In this document: in pieces, positions 61,830-64,000 of the stretch
How the letters are laid out: the number at the start of each line of letters is the position of its first letter
Position numbering within the stretch: position 1 is the stretch's first letter
Origin: Kribbella sp. VKM Ac-2569
GTDB lineage: Bacteria; Actinomycetota; Actinomycetes; Propionibacteriales; Kribbellaceae
DNA: 64,000 bases
Direction: 5' to 3'
Assembly (NCBI RefSeq): GCF_004216905.1
Contig: NZ_SGXJ01000002.1
Coordinates: forward strand, 1,364,001-1,428,000
The notes under the pieces: generated by a model
Seen by the model: only the letters and a program-made list of their open reading frames with translations
Database searches by the model: none
Told to the model about the DNA's origin: nothing
Position numbers and translations under genes: made by a program

Positions 61830-62707
61830 GCGAGACCTTCCGAGACGCCTGGCAGCAGGCCCTGTACGGCCCTGGCGGTTTCTACCGCCGGGAGCGCCCG
61901 TCTGCGCATTTCCGTACGTCGGTCCACGCATCTGACCTGTTCGGGCAGGCCATCGCGCGGCTGGCCGATCAGCTCGGTCTGGACGAGGTCGTGGACATTG
62001 CCGCCGGTTCTGGTGAGCTGGGCAAGGTCCTGCGCGCAGAGGGCCTGACGGTCGTCGACATCGAGCTGGACGACCAGCTGCCCGATCGCCTGACCGGACT
62101 GGTCATCGCCAACGAGTGGCTCGACAACGTCCCGTGTGAGGTGGTCGAGTGGGACGAGGACGGCGTACCGCGCTATCTGGGCGCTGACCTGACGCCAGGG
62201 GACGTTGTCGACGGCAACGACCTGGACTGGTTGCGTGAGTGGTGGCCCGGCGATCCCGGTGACCGGGCCGAGGTCGGCAGGGCACGTGACGAGGCTTGGC
62301 AGGACGTGGTCCAGCGGCTCGCGGACGGCGCAGTCGCGATCGCCATCGACTACGGACACGTGAAGTCGGCCAGGCCGCCGTACGGGACCCTGACCGGCTT
62401 CCGCTCCGGCCGTGAGTGCTCACCTGACCCCGACGGCAGCTGCGACATCACTGCCCACGTGGCCCTCGACTCGCTGGGCGGCACGATTCTGAGCCAACGG
62501 GACGCCCTACGAGCCTTGGGCGTCAGCGGGGCCCGGCCGAGCCTGGAGCTGGCTCAGACCGAGCCGCTGCGCTACCTGTCCGAGCTGTCGTCAGCCGGGG
62601 AGGCTGCCGAGTTGCTGGACCCGTCCGGGCTCGGTGGGTTCGGCTGGGTCTGGACGGCGACCGATGCAGCCACCGTACGGCGGGCCTCGCGTGCCCTCTC
62701 CGCCTGA
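61826..62707 (+). CDS. MidA/NDUFAF7-like SAM-dependent methyltransferase
   Basis: A 293-residue class I methyltransferase. VVDIAAGSGELGKVL is the SAM loop, ANEWLDNVPCEVVEWDEDG corresponds to the NExLDxxP motif of MidA-like proteins, IDYGHVKSARPPYGTLTGFR and a late GFGWVWTATDA follow. In eukaryotes NDUFAF7 methylates a complex I subunit; the bacterial target is unknown. Its last 136 nt overlap the convergent PH-domain gene. Confidence 0.85.
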   Translation: MSETFRDAWQQALYGPGGFYRRERPSAHFRTSVHASDLFGQAIARLADQLGLDEVVDIAAGSGELGKVLRAEGLTVVDIELDDQLPDRLTGLVIANEWLDNVPCEVVEWDEDGVPRYLGADLTPGDVVDGNDLDWLREWWPGDPGDRAEVGRARDEAWQDVVQRLADGAVAIAIDYGHVKSARPPYGTLTGFRSGRECSPDPDGSCDITAHVALDSLGGTILSQRDALRALGVSGARPSLELAQTEPLRYLSELSSAGEAAELLDPSGLGGFGWVWTATDAATVRRASRALSA

Positions 62708-63993
62708 GCCGCGACCAGCGCCGCAGCCTCCGCCTGGTCGCGGTGCAGCGCAGTGGCGTCGGTCGGACCCAGTGGGGTGTCCACATGCACGTTGGCCAGC
62801 CCCAGGCGCCGCTGGATCGGCCCCTGCTCCAGCCGGACCGACTGCGTCTTGTGGTGCAGCACGATCGACGTACGGCGGCTCACCCAGCCGCGCGTGGTGA
62901 CCATGACCTGGTCGTCGACGCCGTACATCAGGTAGCGCCAGCCGACCGGACGCAGCCACTTGGCGCGCTCCGGCGCCGGGTGCATCTGAATACGGCTCAG
63001 GTCGAAGCCGGGCAACACCCGCGCGAGGACGTAGGCCACCTCGGCACGCTCGCCGACCGGTAGCAGCTGTGCGCCCTCCAGCGCGTCGTCGCCGTCCTCC
63101 TTCTGACCAGCCACGCCGGCGATGTCCAGCTCGACCCGGGACCAGCCGAGCAGCCGCCAGATCAGCGGCTCGGTGATCAGCAGACCCTGCACGCGGCCGG
63201 GCGGTACGGTCTGGCGCTGGACGTCGAACAGTCCACGTTTCGTCCGCAGGCCGTGGCTGGACTCGGACAGCGTGAACCCGTGGTTCCCAACGACCTGCTT
63301 CCAGATCGGCTGCACCACACCGAGCAGCAAGGGCAGACCGGCGAACAGACCGATGTGGAAGTCCAGCACCATGGTCGCGACGATCAGCCAGACCAGTGCG
63401 CCGGCACTGGCGACGACCGTGGACGACAGCAGCGTCGCACCGAGCAGGCGGTTGGTCGGGACCGTCAGCAGCGGCGGAGCCAGTGCCTCGGCCTGCTGAT
63501 CGTGCTCCTGCTGCTCAGCAGCCTTCTCGCCCTTGGCACGGACCAGCAGTGTGGTGCGGAGCTGCTGCGCCTCGTCGTACCGGAAGTAGCTCAGCTTGCC
63601 GTCGCTCTTGCCGCCACCGGCCACGTCCATCCGCAGCTCGGCCATGCCGAACAACCGCGCGACGAACGGCTGCGCCACGTCGATCGCCTGGATCCGGTCG
63701 AACCGGATGATCCGGGTCCGGCGGAACAGGAACCCGCTGTCCACGCGGATCGCGTCGCCGGTGAGCTGCCACTTGGTGAACCACCAGGACAGTGCGCCGA
63801 GCAGGATGCCGCCGACGAGCACGCCGGCCAGGCCGATGCCTGCGACGGTCAGGTTGCTTCGCAGGCCCTCGTTGTTGACAAGGGCGACGGCCGCGACGAC
63901 GAAGTACCCCCATCCCTTCACGAACGGGGTGAGTGGGTGAAGTCGCTGGCCGACGACCTCGACGGTCTGCTGTGTCACCGGATCTTGAGTCAC
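62572..63993 (-). CDS. PH-domain (DUF304/YdbT-like) membrane protein
   Basis: A 473-residue protein. Helices near the N-terminus (GYFVVAAVALV, GIGLAGVLVGGILLGALSWW), a first PH unit (GDAIRVDSGFLFRRTRIIRF DRIQAID), a second helix pair (LLSSTVVASAGALVWLIVAT, IGLFAGLPLLLGVVQPIW), then PH units 2 (HGLRTKRGLFDVQRQTVPPG) and 3 (DQVMVTTRGWVSRRTSIVLH). A charged C-terminal tail of about 45 residues, poorly conserved-looking, covers the overlap with the methyltransferase gene. Function unknown. GTG 63993. Confidence 0.85.
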   Translation of the reverse strand: MTQDPVTQQTVEVVGQRLHPLTPFVKGWGYFVVAAVALVNNEGLRSNLTVAGIGLAGVLVGGILLGALSWWFTKWQLTGDAIRVDSGFLFRRTRIIRFDRIQAIDVAQPFVARLFGMAELRMDVAGGGKSDGKLSYFRYDEAQQLRTTLLVRAKGEKAAEQQEHDQQAEALAPPLLTVPTNRLLGATLLSSTVVASAGALVWLIVATMVLDFHIGLFAGLPLLLGVVQPIWKQVVGNHGFTLSESSHGLRTKRGLFDVQRQTVPPGRVQGLLITEPLIWRLLGWSRVELDIAGVAGQKEDGDDALEGAQLLPVGERAEVAYVLARVLPGFDLSRIQMHPAPERAKWLRPVGWRYLMYGVDDQVMVTTRGWVSRRTSIVLHHKTQSVRLEQGPIQRRLGLANVHVDTPLGPTDATALHRDQAEAAALVAAQAERAREARRTVAASVAVQTQPNPPSPDGSSNSAASPADDSSDR

Positions 63994-64000
63994 AGGCCCC

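Overview
The window is high-GC actinobacterial chromosome with dense coding, many ATGA/TGATG start-stop overlaps and frequent GTG starts. Lsr2, ClpC with ClgR-type sites, a FilP/Scy-like coiled-coil pair, F420-type oxidoreductases and a wax-ester-synthase family enzyme point to a mycelial member of the Propionibacteriales such as Kribbella or a relative. That genus call is an inference from gene content. I see no rRNA, tRNA, CRISPR array, insertion sequence or prophage.

Layout, left half (1-32 kb). A partial amidohydrolase is followed by a MarR regulator, a small excisionase-type HTH protein and an AcuC-like deacetylase. Next come a decayed TetR tail, a Tat-exported SGNH protein, and trpS behind a Trp-codon leader peptide and attenuator. 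An F420-type oxidoreductase group, proC and proline dehydrogenase follow, then a sigma/anti-sigma-like locus, an ABC-2 exporter, and an HD/TetR/TIM-barrel/Ppx run. The HTH, proC, TIM-barrel and Ppx genes match the mycobacterial Rv0496-Rv0500A neighbourhood, here spread over about 18 kb with other genes between them. Small regulator-effector units follow (ArsR/SRPBCC, wax ester synthase, GH20, MFS, methyltransferase). The most unusual cluster, 27.5-32.4 kb, is an ABC importer-like operon whose ATPase-like protein has lost its catalytic motifs and whose two permease halves are fused into one chain.

Layout, right half (32-64 kb). This follows the mycobacterial Rv3585-Rv3603c order: radA, disA, a membrane protein, mutY, clpC, lsr2, lysS, coaX, panC and a DUF2520 protein. 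Inserted into it are a KAS III gene between radA and disA, the FilP/Scy-like pair, a PadR/MFS unit, an MFS/ArsR pair with a long shared operator, NfeD/SPFH, DedA, a multicopper oxidase, and nadB-nadC where mycobacteria have panD. The end of the window holds a 2H phosphoesterase, a MidA-like methyltransferase and a PH-domain membrane protein whose 3' end overlaps the methyltransferase by 136 bp.

Regulation visible in the sequence: a complete ribosome-mediated attenuator at trpS; promoter-operator units overlapping start codons at the ABC exporter and the arsR gene, both predicted leaderless or nearly so; a 38-bp operator between MFS and ArsR genes; two ClgR-like boxes before clpC; and a hairpin that buries the mutY ribosome-binding site and start codon. 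Strong hairpin terminators close several convergent or 3' junctions, while eight convergent gene pairs have no spacer and overlap at their stop codons.
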